Positions 7,975-16,553 of a DNA stretch of 50,713 nt are shown one piece after another. This stretch comes from Cellulosimicrobium cellulans (GTDB taxonomy: Bacteria; Actinomycetota; Actinomycetes; Actinomycetales; Cellulomonadaceae), in contig NZ_LWGL01000006.1 of the NCBI RefSeq assembly GCF_001722485.1, positions 1 through 50,713 of the forward strand, written 5' to 3'. Each line of letters opens with the position of its first letter. Positions within the stretch are counted from its first letter, which is position 1. Below the pieces are notes generated by a model. It was not told the DNA's origin. It did no database searches and worked only from the letters and a program-made list of their open reading frames with translations. The translations under genes were made by a program, and so were the position numbers.

Positions 7975-9527
7975 AGCCCGTGCGCGGGCTGCGCCTCGGC
8001 AACCGGTACCACCTCGTGCGGCGCATCGCCGTCGGCGGGATGGGCGAGGTGTGGGTGGCGTCGGACGACGCGCTGGGCCGCGAGGTCGCGGTCAAGGTGC
8101 TGCGCACGGAGTACGCGGGCAACGAGGACTTCCTCAACCGCCTGCGCACCGAGGCCCGCAACAGCGCGGCGCTGTCGCACCCGAACATCGCGCAGATGTA
8201 CGACTACGGCGAGCAGGACAGGTCCGGCTACCTCGTCATGGAGCTCGTCGTCGGCGAGCCGATGGCGGACCTGCTCGAGCGCGAGCCCGTGCTCCCGCCG
8301 CTGCGGCTCCTGCCGATCCTGTCCCAGACGGCGCGCGCGCTGCACGCGGCGCACGTCGCCGGTGTCGTGCACCGCGACGTCAAGCCGGGCAACATCCTCA
8401 TCGACCGCGCCGGCGTCGTGAAGATCACCGACTTCGGCGTCTCGCTCGCGGCCAACCAGGTGCCGATGACGGCGACCGGGATGGTCATGGGCACGGCCCA
8501 GTACCTGTCGCCCGAGCAGGCCGTCGGCCAGGCCGCGACCGGCGCGTCCGACGTGTACGCGCTCGGGATCGTCGCGTACGAGTCCGTGGCCGGGAACCGT
8601 CCGTTCACCGGGTCGACGCCGGTGGACATCGCCGTCGCGCACGTCAACGAGCCCGTGCCCCCGCTGCCGTCGTCCGTCGACCCCGAGCTCGCCGAGCTCA
8701 TCATGGCGATGCTCGCCAAGGAGCCTGCCGCTCGTCCCCGGACGGCCGCGGCGCTCGCCCAGGCGCTCGACGAGATCGCCGCGCGCCTCGCGGCCGACCC
8801 CTGGTCGGCGCGCGTCACCACCCCGGCCCGTCGCGCGCGGCGCGCGCGCCCGGAGTCGACACCCGTCGCGGGCGACGCACCGACGCCCGCGCCCGAGGCG
8901 CCGCGCGAGCAGTACGCCGACGTCGCGCCCGTCATCACGCCGATCGTCATCCCGACGACGGTGCGCGGCTCCGAGGGCGAGGGGACGGTCGAGCCGTCGG
9001 CGCGCCCCGCCGGGGGCCCCGCCCTGCCGTGGGAGCGCCCGTCCGCGCCCGCCGACACCGAGCGTCTCGACCCTGTGCCGTCGGGCGACACGACCCTCCC
9101 GCGCGCCTACCCGCCCCGGCGCGAGATGCACGGCACGTCCCGCGGACGTCGGCCGGCCTCCGGGCAGCGTCCGGGCGAGCGCGTCGGTGCGGCCACGCGC
9201 TCCGGCGGACATCTCGACCGGGAGACGGCCGGAGAGAGCGAGCGGACGCCGTCGGCCCCGCCGTCCACGCGGGCCGAGATGCGCCGCCAGGCGCAGGAGG
9301 CGCCCAGCCGTCCCGCGGGCGCCCGCCGCACGTCGACGACGACCGGGCAGCGGCTGGGCGGCATCCCGCGCGGCATGACCTGGCCGCTCGTCGCTCTGCT
9401 CGGGCTCCTCCTCGTGGTGCTCGTCGCGACGATCGTCACCGGCGGTGGCGGCTCCGACGACTCCGCCGGGACGCTCGCCCCGCTGCTCGCCGAGCGAGCC
9501 GTGGCGCAGCCCGCGGACGCGGGGTGA
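7971..9527 (+). CDS. pknA: PknA-like transmembrane Ser/Thr protein kinase
   Basis: The 518-residue protein has an intact kinase domain (about 8-275): GGMGEV glycine loop, VAVK with Lys42, HRDVKPGN with Asp136, and DFG at Asp154. The activation loop has Thr/Met-rich sequence before GTAQYLSPEQ. A long Arg/Pro-rich juxtamembrane region follows, then one membrane helix (about 471-491) and only a short external tail with no PASTA repeats, as in PknA. It phosphorylates cell-division and wall-synthesis proteins. ATG overlaps the pbpA stop (ATGA). The 128 bases before pknB are the largest gap inside the operon. Confidence 0.95.
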   Translation: MKPVRGLRLGNRYHLVRRIAVGGMGEVWVASDDALGREVAVKVLRTEYAGNEDFLNRLRTEARNSAALSHPNIAQMYDYGEQDRSGYLVMELVVGEPMADLLEREPVLPPLRLLPILSQTARALHAAHVAGVVHRDVKPGNILIDRAGVVKITDFGVSLAANQVPMTATGMVMGTAQYLSPEQAVGQAATGASDVYALGIVAYESVAGNRPFTGSTPVDIAVAHVNEPVPPLPSSVDPELAELIMAMLAKEPAARPRTAAALAQALDEIAARLAADPWSARVTTPARRARRARPESTPVAGDAPTPAPEAPREQYADVAPVITPIVIPTTVRGSEGEGTVEPSARPAGGPALPWERPSAPADTERLDPVPSGDTTLPRAYPPRREMHGTSRGRRPASGQRPGERVGAATRSGGHLDRETAGESERTPSAPPSTRAEMRRQAQEAPSRPAGARRTSTTTGQRLGGIPRGMTWPLVALLGLLLVVLVATIVTGGGGSDDSAGTLAPLLAERAVAQPADAG

Positions 9528-9655
9528 CTCAGGGTGACATCGTGACGACATCGTTGCCTGGTCCGCCCGCCGGGACCCCCACGGGTGGGATGATTGCGCC
9601 AGATGTGCCGCGCGCGGACGCGCCCGCGGCTCCGACGACACCGAAGGACGAATGA

Positions 9656-11746
9656 GTGGTGGACAACGCTCCCCGAGTGCTTGCCGGACGCTATGAGGTC
9701 GGCGAGCTCATCGGCCGCGGCGGCATGGCCGAGGTGCACATCGGGCACGACGCCCGCCTCGGGCGCACCGTCGCGATCAAGATCCTGCGCTCGGACCTCG
9801 CCCGCGACCCGTCGTTCCTCGCCCGCTTCCGTCGTGAGGCGCAGGCCGCCGCCGCGCTGAACCACCCCGCGATCGTCGCCGTGTACGACACGGGCGAGGA
9901 CGTGCACACGGACACCCAGGGCGCCTCGGTGCACGTGCCGTTCATCGTCATGGAGTACGTCGAGGGCCACACCGTCCGCGACATCCTGCGCGACGGTCAG
10001 GCCGTGCCCATCGACGAGGCCGTCGAGATCACCGCCGGCGTGCTCGCGGCGCTCGAGTACTCCCACCACGCGGGCATCGTCCACCGCGACATCAAGCCCG
10101 CGAACGTCATGATCACGCCCACGGGCGCGGTCAAGGTCATGGACTTCGGCATCGCGCGCGCCGTCGCGGACTCCGCGGCGACCATGACGCAGACACAGGC
10201 CGTCATCGGGACGGCGCAGTACCTGTCGCCCGAGCAGGCGCGCGGCGAGACCGTCGACGCCCGCAGCGACCTCTACTCCACCGGCTGCCTGCTGTACGAG
10301 CTGCTCACCGGTCGTCCGCCGTTCATCGGCGACTCCCCGGTCGCCGTGGCGTACCAGCACGTGCGCGAGGCCCCGGTGACGCCGAGCGCCGTCGCGCCGG
10401 ACGTCCCCGAGGTGCTCGACCGCATCACGCTCAAGGCCCTCGCGAAGGACCGCGACGCGCGTTACTCGAGCGCGGCGGAGTTCCGCGCCGACCTCGAGAA
10501 CGCGGTGCGCGGCGGGTCGGTCATCGCGCCGGCGCTCGGCGTCGCCGCCGCTGCGGCGGGTCTCGGGGCGGGTGCCGCGGCCGCCGACATGCGGCCGACG
10601 ATGGTCGAGTCCGCGACCCAAGTCATGAGCCCCGCCGGCGGACCCCCGTCGCCCTGGGCGACGACGGCGGCACCCGCCGTCCCGCCGAACGGCGGCACCG
10701 CGCCCGCGGAACCCGAGGAGGAGCCGAAGAACCGCAAGGGCCTCATGTGGGCGCTCATCGCGGTCGGCGTCATCGCGGTCGCGGCGATCGTCACCATGCT
10801 GCTGCTCAACCGGACGCCCCCGGAGCCGGACACCGTCGAGGTGCCGACCGTGCAGCAGGGCATGACCGAGGAGGAGGCGCGCGCTCTCTTCGAGGGCGTG
10901 GACCTCGAGTTCAGCCCGGTGCTCGAGCCGAGCGACTCGATCCCCGAGGGCCAGTTCGTCCGCCAGAGCCCGGAGGGCGGCGAGGAGGTCGAGCCCGGCG
11001 AGACCGTGGACGTGTGGTTCTCCACCGGCCCGAACAGCGTCCAGGTGCCCGACGTCGTCGGCCTCACGCAGGACGAGGCCCGTCAGGCGCTGGAGGAGGC
11101 CGGCCTCCAGGTCGGCAACGTCACGCCCGAGGACTCAGCAACGGTCGAGCAGGACGCCGTGACCCGGACCGAGCCCGCGGCGAACGAGAGCGTGGGTGCG
11201 GGTTCTGCCGTCACGCTCTTCATCTCCAGCGGTCGTGTGACGCTCCCCGACCTCACGACGATGAACCGGGAGCAGGCCGAGCAGGCCGTCCGCGAGCTCG
11301 GTCTCAACCCGGTGATCGAGGAGGTCGAGTCGGACGAGGCCGAGGGCACCGTGCTCGGTCAGAGCCCTGCACCGGGAAGCGTCCGGCAGGGCTCCGACGT
11401 GACGATCGAAGTCGCGATCCCGCGGGCGGTCGAGACCACGACCGTCCCGACGAACCTCGCGGGCATGACGGAGGAGCAGGCGCGCGAGGCGCTCGGCGGC
11501 GCGGGCCTCAACGCGGGCCCGCGGCAGACCCAGGCGTCCGACCAGTGGCCGGCGGGCACCGTCATCGGGTCCGACCCGCGCGGCGGCTCCGAGGTGCCCG
11601 AGGGCACGGAGGTGTCGCTCATCGTCTCGACGGGGCCGGGGCCGGGGCCGAACGGCGGCAACGGCGGCGGCAACGGTGGCGGCAACGGCGGTGGCAACGG
11701 TGGCGGCGGCGGCGAGGGCAACGAGAACAACAACAACGGCGGCTGA
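9656..11746 (+). CDS. pknB: PknB: Ser/Thr kinase with four PASTA domains
   Basis: The 696-residue protein has a complete kinase domain (Lys42 in VAIK, Asp145 in HRDIKPAN, Asp163 in DFG, activation loop TMTQTQAVIGT). A membrane helix follows at about 362-383, then four extracellular PASTA repeats starting near residues 395, 460, 526 and 596. PASTA domains sense muropeptides or lipid II, and the kinase controls wall synthesis with PknA, PstP and the FHA proteins. Beyond the last PASTA the protein ends in an unusual Gly/Asn tail of about 30 residues encoded by a DNA repeat. GTG start; GTG-GTG at the first two codons. A palindromic terminator lies 20 bases after the stop. Confidence 0.96.
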   Translation: MVDNAPRVLAGRYEVGELIGRGGMAEVHIGHDARLGRTVAIKILRSDLARDPSFLARFRREAQAAAALNHPAIVAVYDTGEDVHTDTQGASVHVPFIVMEYVEGHTVRDILRDGQAVPIDEAVEITAGVLAALEYSHHAGIVHRDIKPANVMITPTGAVKVMDFGIARAVADSAATMTQTQAVIGTAQYLSPEQARGETVDARSDLYSTGCLLYELLTGRPPFIGDSPVAVAYQHVREAPVTPSAVAPDVPEVLDRITLKALAKDRDARYSSAAEFRADLENAVRGGSVIAPALGVAAAAAGLGAGAAAADMRPTMVESATQVMSPAGGPPSPWATTAAPAVPPNGGTAPAEPEEEPKNRKGLMWALIAVGVIAVAAIVTMLLLNRTPPEPDTVEVPTVQQGMTEEEARALFEGVDLEFSPVLEPSDSIPEGQFVRQSPEGGEEVEPGETVDVWFSTGPNSVQVPDVVGLTQDEARQALEEAGLQVGNVTPEDSATVEQDAVTRTEPAANESVGAGSAVTLFISSGRVTLPDLTTMNREQAEQAVRELGLNPVIEEVESDEAEGTVLGQSPAPGSVRQGSDVTIEVAIPRAVETTTVPTNLAGMTEEQAREALGGAGLNAGPRQTQASDQWPAGTVIGSDPRGGSEVPEGTEVSLIVSTGPGPGPNGGNGGGNGGGNGGGNGGGGGEGNENNNNGG
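11651..11718 (+). repeat. imperfect 12-base coding repeat in pknB
   Basis: Units close to ggcggcaacggc repeat about five times and encode Gly-Gly-Asn-Gly at the extracellular end of PknB. Such a tract can change length by slippage in steps of four residues without breaking the frame. Confidence 0.8.
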
Positions 11747-11765
11747 CGTCCGTTGACGGCGACGC

Positions 11766-11803
11766 ACGACGGCCCCTCACCTCGCGAGGTGAGGGGCCGT
11801 CGT
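11766..11803. terminator. bidirectional hairpin between pknB and trpG
   Basis: The 38-base stretch is a perfect palindrome centred at 11784/11785 (arms of 19 bases including the loop). It lies between the convergent pknB and trpG stops and can serve both strands. Confidence 0.85.
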
Positions 11804-11878
11804 CGTTCCCGGAGAAGCGCGCGGGTCGATCAGACCGTGGTCAGGAACGGCAGAGCCGGAACCGAGATCCGGGAGCGC

Positions 11879-12529
11879 TCACTGCCGGACGAGCGGCGCC
11901 ATGCCGGCGGAACGCTCGACGGCGCCCTCGAGACCGCAGGCCTCGAGCCAGTTGGCCAGGAGCCGGTGCCCGCCCTCGGTGAGCACGGACTCGGGGTGGA
12001 ACTGGACACCGTGCAGCGGCAGCTCCCGGTGCTGCAGCCCCATGACGACGCCGCCCGCGGTCTCGGCGGTGACGACGAGCTCGGCGGGCACGGTGTCGCG
12101 CACGACCGCGAGCGAGTGGTAGCGCGTCGCGGTGAACGGTTCCGCGAGGCCCGCCATGACGCCCGCACCGTCGTGCTCCACGAGGCTCGTCTTGCCGTGC
12201 ATGAGCTCGGGCGCGTGCGTGACCGTCGCGCCGAACACCTCGGCCAGCGCCTGGTGGCCGAGGCAGACGCCGAGCATCGGGGTGCTCGACGCGGCGCACG
12301 TCCGGATCACCTGCTCGCTCTGGCCGGCCTCCTGGGGCGTACCGGGGCCGGGGGAGACGAGGACGCCGTCGAACGGCGTGCCGTCGGCGTCGCGGTAGAC
12401 GCCGTCCGGGTCCGGCTCGGGCACGGCGTCGTTGCGCACGACGACGGTCTCGGCACCGAGCTGGTCGAGGTACCCGACGATCGTGTAGACGAACGAGTCG
12501 TAGTTGTCGACGACGAGGATGCGGGTCAC
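11879..12529 (-). CDS. trpG: TrpG/PabA-type glutamine amidotransferase (anthranilate/ADC synthase component II)
   Basis: The 216-residue class I glutamine amidotransferase has the triad Cys89 (GVCLGHQAL), His178 and Glu180 (VQFHPES), plus the family start VDNYDSF and the oxyanion segment SPGPGTP. It supplies ammonia from glutamine to TrpE or PabB for tryptophan or folate synthesis; which one cannot be told because no component I gene is nearby. A gene of this type at the same place beside pknB is annotated trpG in mycobacteria. I chose the GTG overlapping the stop of the small membrane gene (GTGA), because the frame upstream reads through that gene. Confidence 0.93.
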   Translation of the reverse strand: MTRILVVDNYDSFVYTIVGYLDQLGAETVVVRNDAVPEPDPDGVYRDADGTPFDGVLVSPGPGTPQEAGQSEQVIRTCAASSTPMLGVCLGHQALAEVFGATVTHAPELMHGKTSLVEHDGAGVMAGLAEPFTATRYHSLAVVRDTVPAELVVTAETAGGVVMGLQHRELPLHGVQFHPESVLTEGGHRLLANWLEACGLEGAVERSAGMAPLVRQ

Positions 12530-12753
12530 GCGAGGACCTCCGGGGACTGGGCGGGACCGACCGTCGCGGGGACCGCGGGCAGGGCGCCGTCGGTGCCCGT
12601 CTGGACGTTCGGGTCGTTGAACGGCATGTGCTCCGCGACGACGGGGAAGAGCCACTCGAAGCACGCGAGCACGACGGCGGCCGCGAGCACGAGCAGCGTC
12701 AGCGCCCGCACCCACGCGGGTCCGGGCAGCGCCCGCCACAACGCTCCGTACAT
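12526..12753 (-). CDS. small single-pass membrane protein beside sortase E
   Basis: This 75-residue protein has one strong hydrophobic helix (about 16-38) followed by FPVVAEHMPFNDPNV and a Pro/Ala/Thr-rich tail. I know of similar short proteins next to class E sortase genes in actinobacteria, but no function is established to my knowledge. It is wedged between sortase and trpG: its ATG overlaps the sortase TGA by one base and its stop overlaps the trpG GTG by four. GGGAGG lies 6 bases upstream. Such tight packing supports a real, co-translated gene. It might assist the sortase or its substrate in the membrane, which is inference. Confidence 0.75.
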   Translation of the reverse strand: MYGALWRALPGPAWVRALTLLVLAAAVVLACFEWLFPVVAEHMPFNDPNVQTGTDGALPAVPATVGPAQSPEVLA

Positions 12754-13574
12754 CACGCGCCTCCCTGGTCCGGTTCAGTGCCCTGCGCGGCCGGTGCACC
12801 GCCGTCCGCGGGGGGTGCCGCCTGGCCCACGAGGTCGGGCGGCGTCCCCGCGTCGACGGGGAGCCAGTAGTCGAGCACCGCGTTGACGATGTACCGCTCC
12901 TGCAGCGAGTTCAGGCCGATCGGGTGGCACGTCGTGAGCGTGAGGTAGCGCTCGGTCGGCTCGACCCCGGGCTGCCACGGCACGGGGGCGACGGCCTCGA
13001 CCTGGCTCGGCTCGACCACGCGCGCCTCGGTGACGCGGTAGACGTACCACGTGCCGCCCGCCTCCACGACGAGCGGGTCGCCCGTCTGGAGCTCCTCGGC
13101 CCGGTGGAAGACGGCACCGTAGGTCATGCGGTGGCCCGCGACGGAGAAGTTGCCCACGTCGCCGGGCATGACCGTCTCGGGGTAGTGGCCCGCCATCGCG
13201 CGGTCGAGGACGGCGCGCTTGTCGGTGCCCTCGGCGAGCGGGATCACGGCGTCGTCCCAGCGCGGGACGTGGAGCGTGCCGAAGACCTCCTGGGCCGCGG
13301 CCGGCGTCGGCACGGGCGGTGCGTCGCGGCGCACCTCGACGGCGACGTCGGCCTCGTCGGGCACGGGCGCGTCCATCTCCGCGAGGATCTGCGCCTGGTC
13401 GCGGTCGGCGATGACGTCGGTCCACCACAGCTGCCACACCACGTAGAGGCCGAGCAGGACGCCGAGGGTGATGAGGAGCTCCCCGAGCACGCCGACAGCG
13501 GCGGCGACGGGTCCCCCGCGCCGGCCGGCGCGCGCGGACCGGTGCCGCACCAGTCGGGGAGGGGCGCTCGTCAC
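12753..13574 (-). CDS. srtE: class E sortase
   Basis: The 273-residue protein has a basic N-terminus, one membrane helix (about 28-50) and a sortase domain with catalytic His148 (AGHRMTYG), Cys216 (LTLTTCHPIG) and Arg227 (QERYIVNA). TLTTC with a following HP is typical of actinobacterial class E enzymes, which cleave LAxTG signals and attach proteins to peptidoglycan. A matching LAxTG protein is encoded at 24873-26432. The C-terminus has a Pro/Gly-rich extension. The GTG start overlaps the DUF881 stop by four bases; the open frame continues upstream but lies inside that gene. Confidence 0.94.
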   Translation of the reverse strand: MTSAPPRLVRHRSARAGRRGGPVAAAVGVLGELLITLGVLLGLYVVWQLWWTDVIADRDQAQILAEMDAPVPDEADVAVEVRRDAPPVPTPAAAQEVFGTLHVPRWDDAVIPLAEGTDKRAVLDRAMAGHYPETVMPGDVGNFSVAGHRMTYGAVFHRAEELQTGDPLVVEAGGTWYVYRVTEARVVEPSQVEAVAPVPWQPGVEPTERYLTLTTCHPIGLNSLQERYIVNAVLDYWLPVDAGTPPDLVGQAAPPADGGAPAAQGTEPDQGGA

Positions 13575-14320
13575 GAGGCCACCCCGGCGGGCCGGGCGTA
13601 CTCGAGCTCGAGCGCGCCCTCGTAGCGCGGCATGTCGATCCGGCCGTGGTCCTCGACGGCCCACCCGAGGTTCACCGCGTCGACGTACTGCTTGTAGAGG
13701 TCGATCTTCTCCGAGCGGTCGAGCGCGGCGCGCAGCCGCTCCGGGTCCCCGACGGCCTCCACGACGTACGGCGGGGAGTAGACGCGGCCGTGGAGCAGGA
13801 GGATGTTGCCGGCGCACCGGAACGCCGACGTCGCCGTGACCCGCTGGCCCTGCAGCGTCATCGCCTCCGCGCCCCCGGCCCACAGCGCGTTCACGACGGC
13901 CTGGATGTCCTGCTGGTGCACGACGAGGTCGTCGGGGCGGATCGACGCCGGGTACGTCGCGTCGCGCGGGGCGTCGTCGAGCATCACCGACACGCCCGGG
14001 CCGCTCACGGCCACGGTGCCGGCGGCGACGGCGGACCGCCGGGCGAGGTCCTCGTCGACGCCGGGTACGGAGGGGGCGGACGCGGAGAGCTGCGCGATCT
14101 CGTCGTCGAGCGCGTCCACCTGGCTCGCGAGACCCGCGTTGCGCCGCGACTCCTGGTCGACGAGCTGGGCGAGGTCCTCGGGGTAGCGGCTCTCCTCGCC
14201 CTGGGCGAGACGCGCGTTCGCCGTGAAGAGCAGGCCGGCGAGGACGAGCACGAGGGCGACGGACAGGGACGCGCGGAGGCGTCGCGCGCGCGAGGTCGCC
14301 GGGGTCGCCTCGGGACTCAC
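13571..14320 (-). CDS. DUF881 family membrane-anchored protein
   Basis: The 249-residue protein has an N-terminal signal anchor (about 16-38), a coiled-coil-like stretch (QLVDQESRRNAGLASQVDAL) and a DUF881 domain with the motifs VSGPGVSVMLDD and DLVVHQQDIQAVVNALW. Proteins of this family sit between crgA and trpG in many actinobacteria, including Rv0012 of M. tuberculosis, and are thought to act at the cell envelope; their biochemistry is not known to me. I chose GTG at 14320 because GGAGGG lies directly upstream; an in-frame start 17 codons earlier lacks one. It is the first gene of the DUF881-sortase-small protein-trpG run. Confidence 0.88.
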   Translation of the reverse strand: MSPEATPATSRARRLRASLSVALVLVLAGLLFTANARLAQGEESRYPEDLAQLVDQESRRNAGLASQVDALDDEIAQLSASAPSVPGVDEDLARRSAVAAGTVAVSGPGVSVMLDDAPRDATYPASIRPDDLVVHQQDIQAVVNALWAGGAEAMTLQGQRVTATSAFRCAGNILLLHGRVYSPPYVVEAVGDPERLRAALDRSEKIDLYKQYVDAVNLGWAVEDHGRIDMPRYEGALELEYARPAGVAS

Positions 14321-14583
14321 GCGCCCTCCTTCCTGGGCCCGAGCGCTCGGGCCGTCGCCGGCGGGTGACACCGCCTATTGTGCGCGACCACTACGCTAGA
14401 CGACGAACGCCGTCCACGGACGGGACGAGTGCCGCGACCGGGGACGCCTCCGGCGCCACGCGGACCGGTCGCCGACGACGTCCACCCGAGCCACGCACGG
14501 TCCCTGCACGACGACGGCAGCCGCCCGCACCCGCGGGTACCGCGTCGTCGGGCGGCGGACCCCACAGGACAGGAGCCACCCTC

Positions 14584-14838
14584 GTGCCCGAGTCGAAGTC
14601 CCGCAAGAAGCCGGCGAAGCCGGTCCGCGAGCCGCGCCAGCCGAAGGCCGAGGGCGGCAACCCGCGCTGGCTCGTCCCCGCCATGCTGGGACTCATGCTC
14701 CTGGGGCTCGCCTGGATCGTGCTCTTCTACCTCAGCGGCTCGGCGCAGCTCCCGATCCCCGCGCTCGGTGCGTGGAACCTCGCCGTCGGTTTCGCGTTCG
14801 TCATCGCCGGCTTCGCGCTGACGACCCGCTGGCGATAG
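14584..14838 (+). CDS. crgA: CrgA cell division protein
   Basis: The 84-residue protein begins with a basic segment (PESKSRKKPAKPVR) and has two membrane helices (about 29-51 and 61-80), ending in TTRWR. This is the CrgA (DUF2631/UPF0233) plan. CrgA recruits wall-synthesis proteins to the division site and interacts with FtsZ, FtsI and PknA/B-linked proteins in mycobacteria. The GTG at 14584 has AGGAG upstream and gives the usual family length; a longer frame upstream is open but not supported. The 263 bases between it and the divergent DUF881 gene should hold both promoters. Confidence 0.93.
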   Translation: MPESKSRKKPAKPVREPRQPKAEGGNPRWLVPAMLGLMLLGLAWIVLFYLSGSAQLPIPALGAWNLAVGFAFVIAGFALTTRWR

Positions 14839-14843
14839 CAGGC

Positions 14844-14883
14844 ACACGGGTGAAGCGCTGCATAGGGCGAATGGCACCCGTGT
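14844..14883 (+). terminator. possible hairpin after crgA
   Basis: A perfect 9-bp inverted repeat (14844-14852, acacgggtg, with 14875-14883) with a 22-base loop starts 5 bases after the crgA stop. The long loop makes terminator activity uncertain. Confidence 0.45.
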
Positions 14884-14898
14884 AGTTCGATCCACACC

Positions 14899-14907
14899 TG
14901 TGGACAA
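14899..14907 (-). promoter_or_regulatory. isolated DnaA box between crgA and rhomboid gene
   Basis: The plus strand reads tgtggacaa, the complement of TTGTCCACA, the actinobacterial DnaA-box form also found near oriC and dnaA in this window. It lies in the 94-base gap between the convergent crgA and rhomboid stops. Confidence 0.5.
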
Positions 14908-14932
14908 CCCTGGGGACGGTGTGGCGTAGGCC

Positions 14933-15871
14933 TCAGCCGAGGCCGACGGCCGGCACGAACGCCTGGTACGCGACCCGGTACGTGACCCACGCCGCGACGG
15001 CGAGAGCGAGAGCGACGGCCACGGTGGCGCCGACCGACACGAGGGTCCGCTGCGCACGCGGCGCGTACGCGTACGCGAGCCCGAGGAGCGCACCGACGAC
15101 CAGGCCGCCGAGGTGGGCCTGCCACGCGATGCCGGGGAAGAAGAACCCGAGCGCGACGTTGATGCCGATGAGGACGACGATCTGCATCGCGTTGCGCCCG
15201 GTGCGGCGCAGCACGACGAGGACGGCGCCGAACAGCCCGAAGACGGCGCCCGAGGCGCCCACGACGGGCTGGTACCACGCGTCCGCGAGCGGACCGCCCG
15301 CGAGGACGAGGTAGCCGACGGACCCGCCGACGGCCGAGAGCGCGTAGAGGGCGGCGAACCGCCACCGCCCGAGCATCTGCTCGAGGAACGGCCCCGTGAT
15401 CCACAGGGCGTACATGTTGAACAGGATGTGGACGGGGCTCGTGGCGTGCAGGAACGCCGACGTGAGGAAGCGGTAGGGCTCGGGCTCGCCGATCACGGGC
15501 GCGAACCACCACAGCCGCGTCCAGTCGCCTTCGGTCACGAGCTGGAGCACCCAGCTCACGACGCACAGCCCGATGATCGTGAACGTCACGACCGGCGGGC
15601 CGCCGCGGACCTTCGCGCCGAGCTCGGTGCGCGCCGTCGGCGCCTGGCGCGCGGCCTGCCGGACGCAGTCCACGCACTGCACCCCGACGGCCGCCGGCCG
15701 CTGGCACTCGGGGCACACGGGTCGCCCGCACCGCTGGCACCGCACGTACGAGACGCGGTCGGGGTGCCGCGGGCACACCGGCGGGACGACGGGGCCGTCG
15801 TGCGGACCCGCCGTCCCGTACGGGGGGTGCCCAGGAGGTCCTGGGGGGACCGGAGGCTGGGAGATGGTCAG
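14933..15871 (-). CDS. rhomboid-family intramembrane serine protease with N-terminal zinc finger
   Basis: The protein has a Pro/Gly-rich N-terminus, a B-box-like zinc finger with paired Cys/His (CPRHPDRVSYVRCQRCG, then CPECQ and CVDC) and a six- or seven-helix rhomboid domain. Catalytic Ser (GASGAVFG) and His (QAHLGG) are both present, with the family motif HILFNMYALW. It should cleave membrane proteins within their transmembrane segments. The start is unclear: no ATG, GTG or TTG lies before the zinc finger. A CTG at 15871 overlapping the cyclophilin stop (CTGA) gives 312 residues; the first GTG, at 15778, gives 281 and starts right at the first zinc ligand. It is probably co-transcribed with the cyclophilin gene. 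Confidence 0.88.
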   Translation of the reverse strand: MTISQPPVPPGPPGHPPYGTAGPHDGPVVPPVCPRHPDRVSYVRCQRCGRPVCPECQRPAAVGVQCVDCVRQAARQAPTARTELGAKVRGGPPVVTFTIIGLCVVSWVLQLVTEGDWTRLWWFAPVIGEPEPYRFLTSAFLHATSPVHILFNMYALWITGPFLEQMLGRWRFAALYALSAVGGSVGYLVLAGGPLADAWYQPVVGASGAVFGLFGAVLVVLRRTGRNAMQIVVLIGINVALGFFFPGIAWQAHLGGLVVGALLGLAYAYAPRAQRTLVSVGATVAVALALAVAAWVTYRVAYQAFVPAVGLG

Positions 15872-16407
15872 TCCTCGATCGTCACGGAGGAGATGACCAC
15901 GTCCTCCTGCGGCCGGTCGCCCGGGCGCGTGGGGGTCGCCTCGATCGCGTCGACGACCTTCTTCGACTCCTCGTCCGCGACGCGGCCGAAGATCGTGTGC
16001 TTGCCGTTGAGCCACGGCGTCGCGACGGTCGAGACGAAGAACTGCGAGCCGTTGGTGCCCTCGGTCGCGCCCGTCACCGGGTTGCGGCGCAGGCCGGCGT
16101 TCGCCATCGCGAGCAGGTAGGGCTGGTCGAACTGCAGCTCGGGGTGGATCTCGTCGTCGAACGTGTAGCCGGGGCCACCCGTGCCGGTGCCGAGCGGGCA
16201 GCCGCCCTGGATCATGAAGTCCTTGATGACCCGGTGGAAGATCAGGCCGTCGTAGAACGGGTCGGTGCGCTCCTCGCCCGTGCGGGGGTCGGACCACGCC
16301 TTGGTGCCCTGCGTGAGGCCGACGAAGTTCGCCACCGTCTTCGGGGCGTGGTTCGGCAGGAGCTCGATCCGGATGTCACCAGCGGTCGTGTGGAGGGTTG
16401 CGAACAT
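15868..16407 (-). CDS. ppiA: cyclophilin-type peptidyl-prolyl isomerase
   Basis: The 179-residue protein is a cyclophilin with the active-site segments FHRVIKDFMIQGG, NGSQFFVST and LNGKHTIFGRV. There is no signal peptide, so it acts in the cytoplasm, speeding cis-trans isomerisation at prolines. I chose the ATG giving MFATLHTTAG, the usual family start, because GGGAGG lies 9 bases upstream; an ATG three codons earlier sits directly on that ribosome site. The same gene lies near crgA in mycobacteria (Rv0009). Confidence 0.95.
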   Translation of the reverse strand: MFATLHTTAGDIRIELLPNHAPKTVANFVGLTQGTKAWSDPRTGEERTDPFYDGLIFHRVIKDFMIQGGCPLGTGTGGPGYTFDDEIHPELQFDQPYLLAMANAGLRRNPVTGATEGTNGSQFFVSTVATPWLNGKHTIFGRVADEESKKVVDAIEATPTRPGDRPQEDVVISSVTIED

Positions 16408-16553
16408 GCGCACCATCCTCCCACGATCCCCGCTCAGGGCCCGTCCGAGAAGGACCCGCCGGACGCCTCGCGGTGCGCGCGGGGTGGTGGCAGAGTGGGC
16501 GGAACGTCACCTTCCACCACCGTCCGCGTCGGACGACGAACCGAGGAGCGCGC

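Noticed and set aside
11651-11718. Repeat at the end of pknB as a CRISPR or minisatellite locus
   Set aside because: The units are 12 bases without spacers and are in frame with the kinase gene, so this is a coding repeat.
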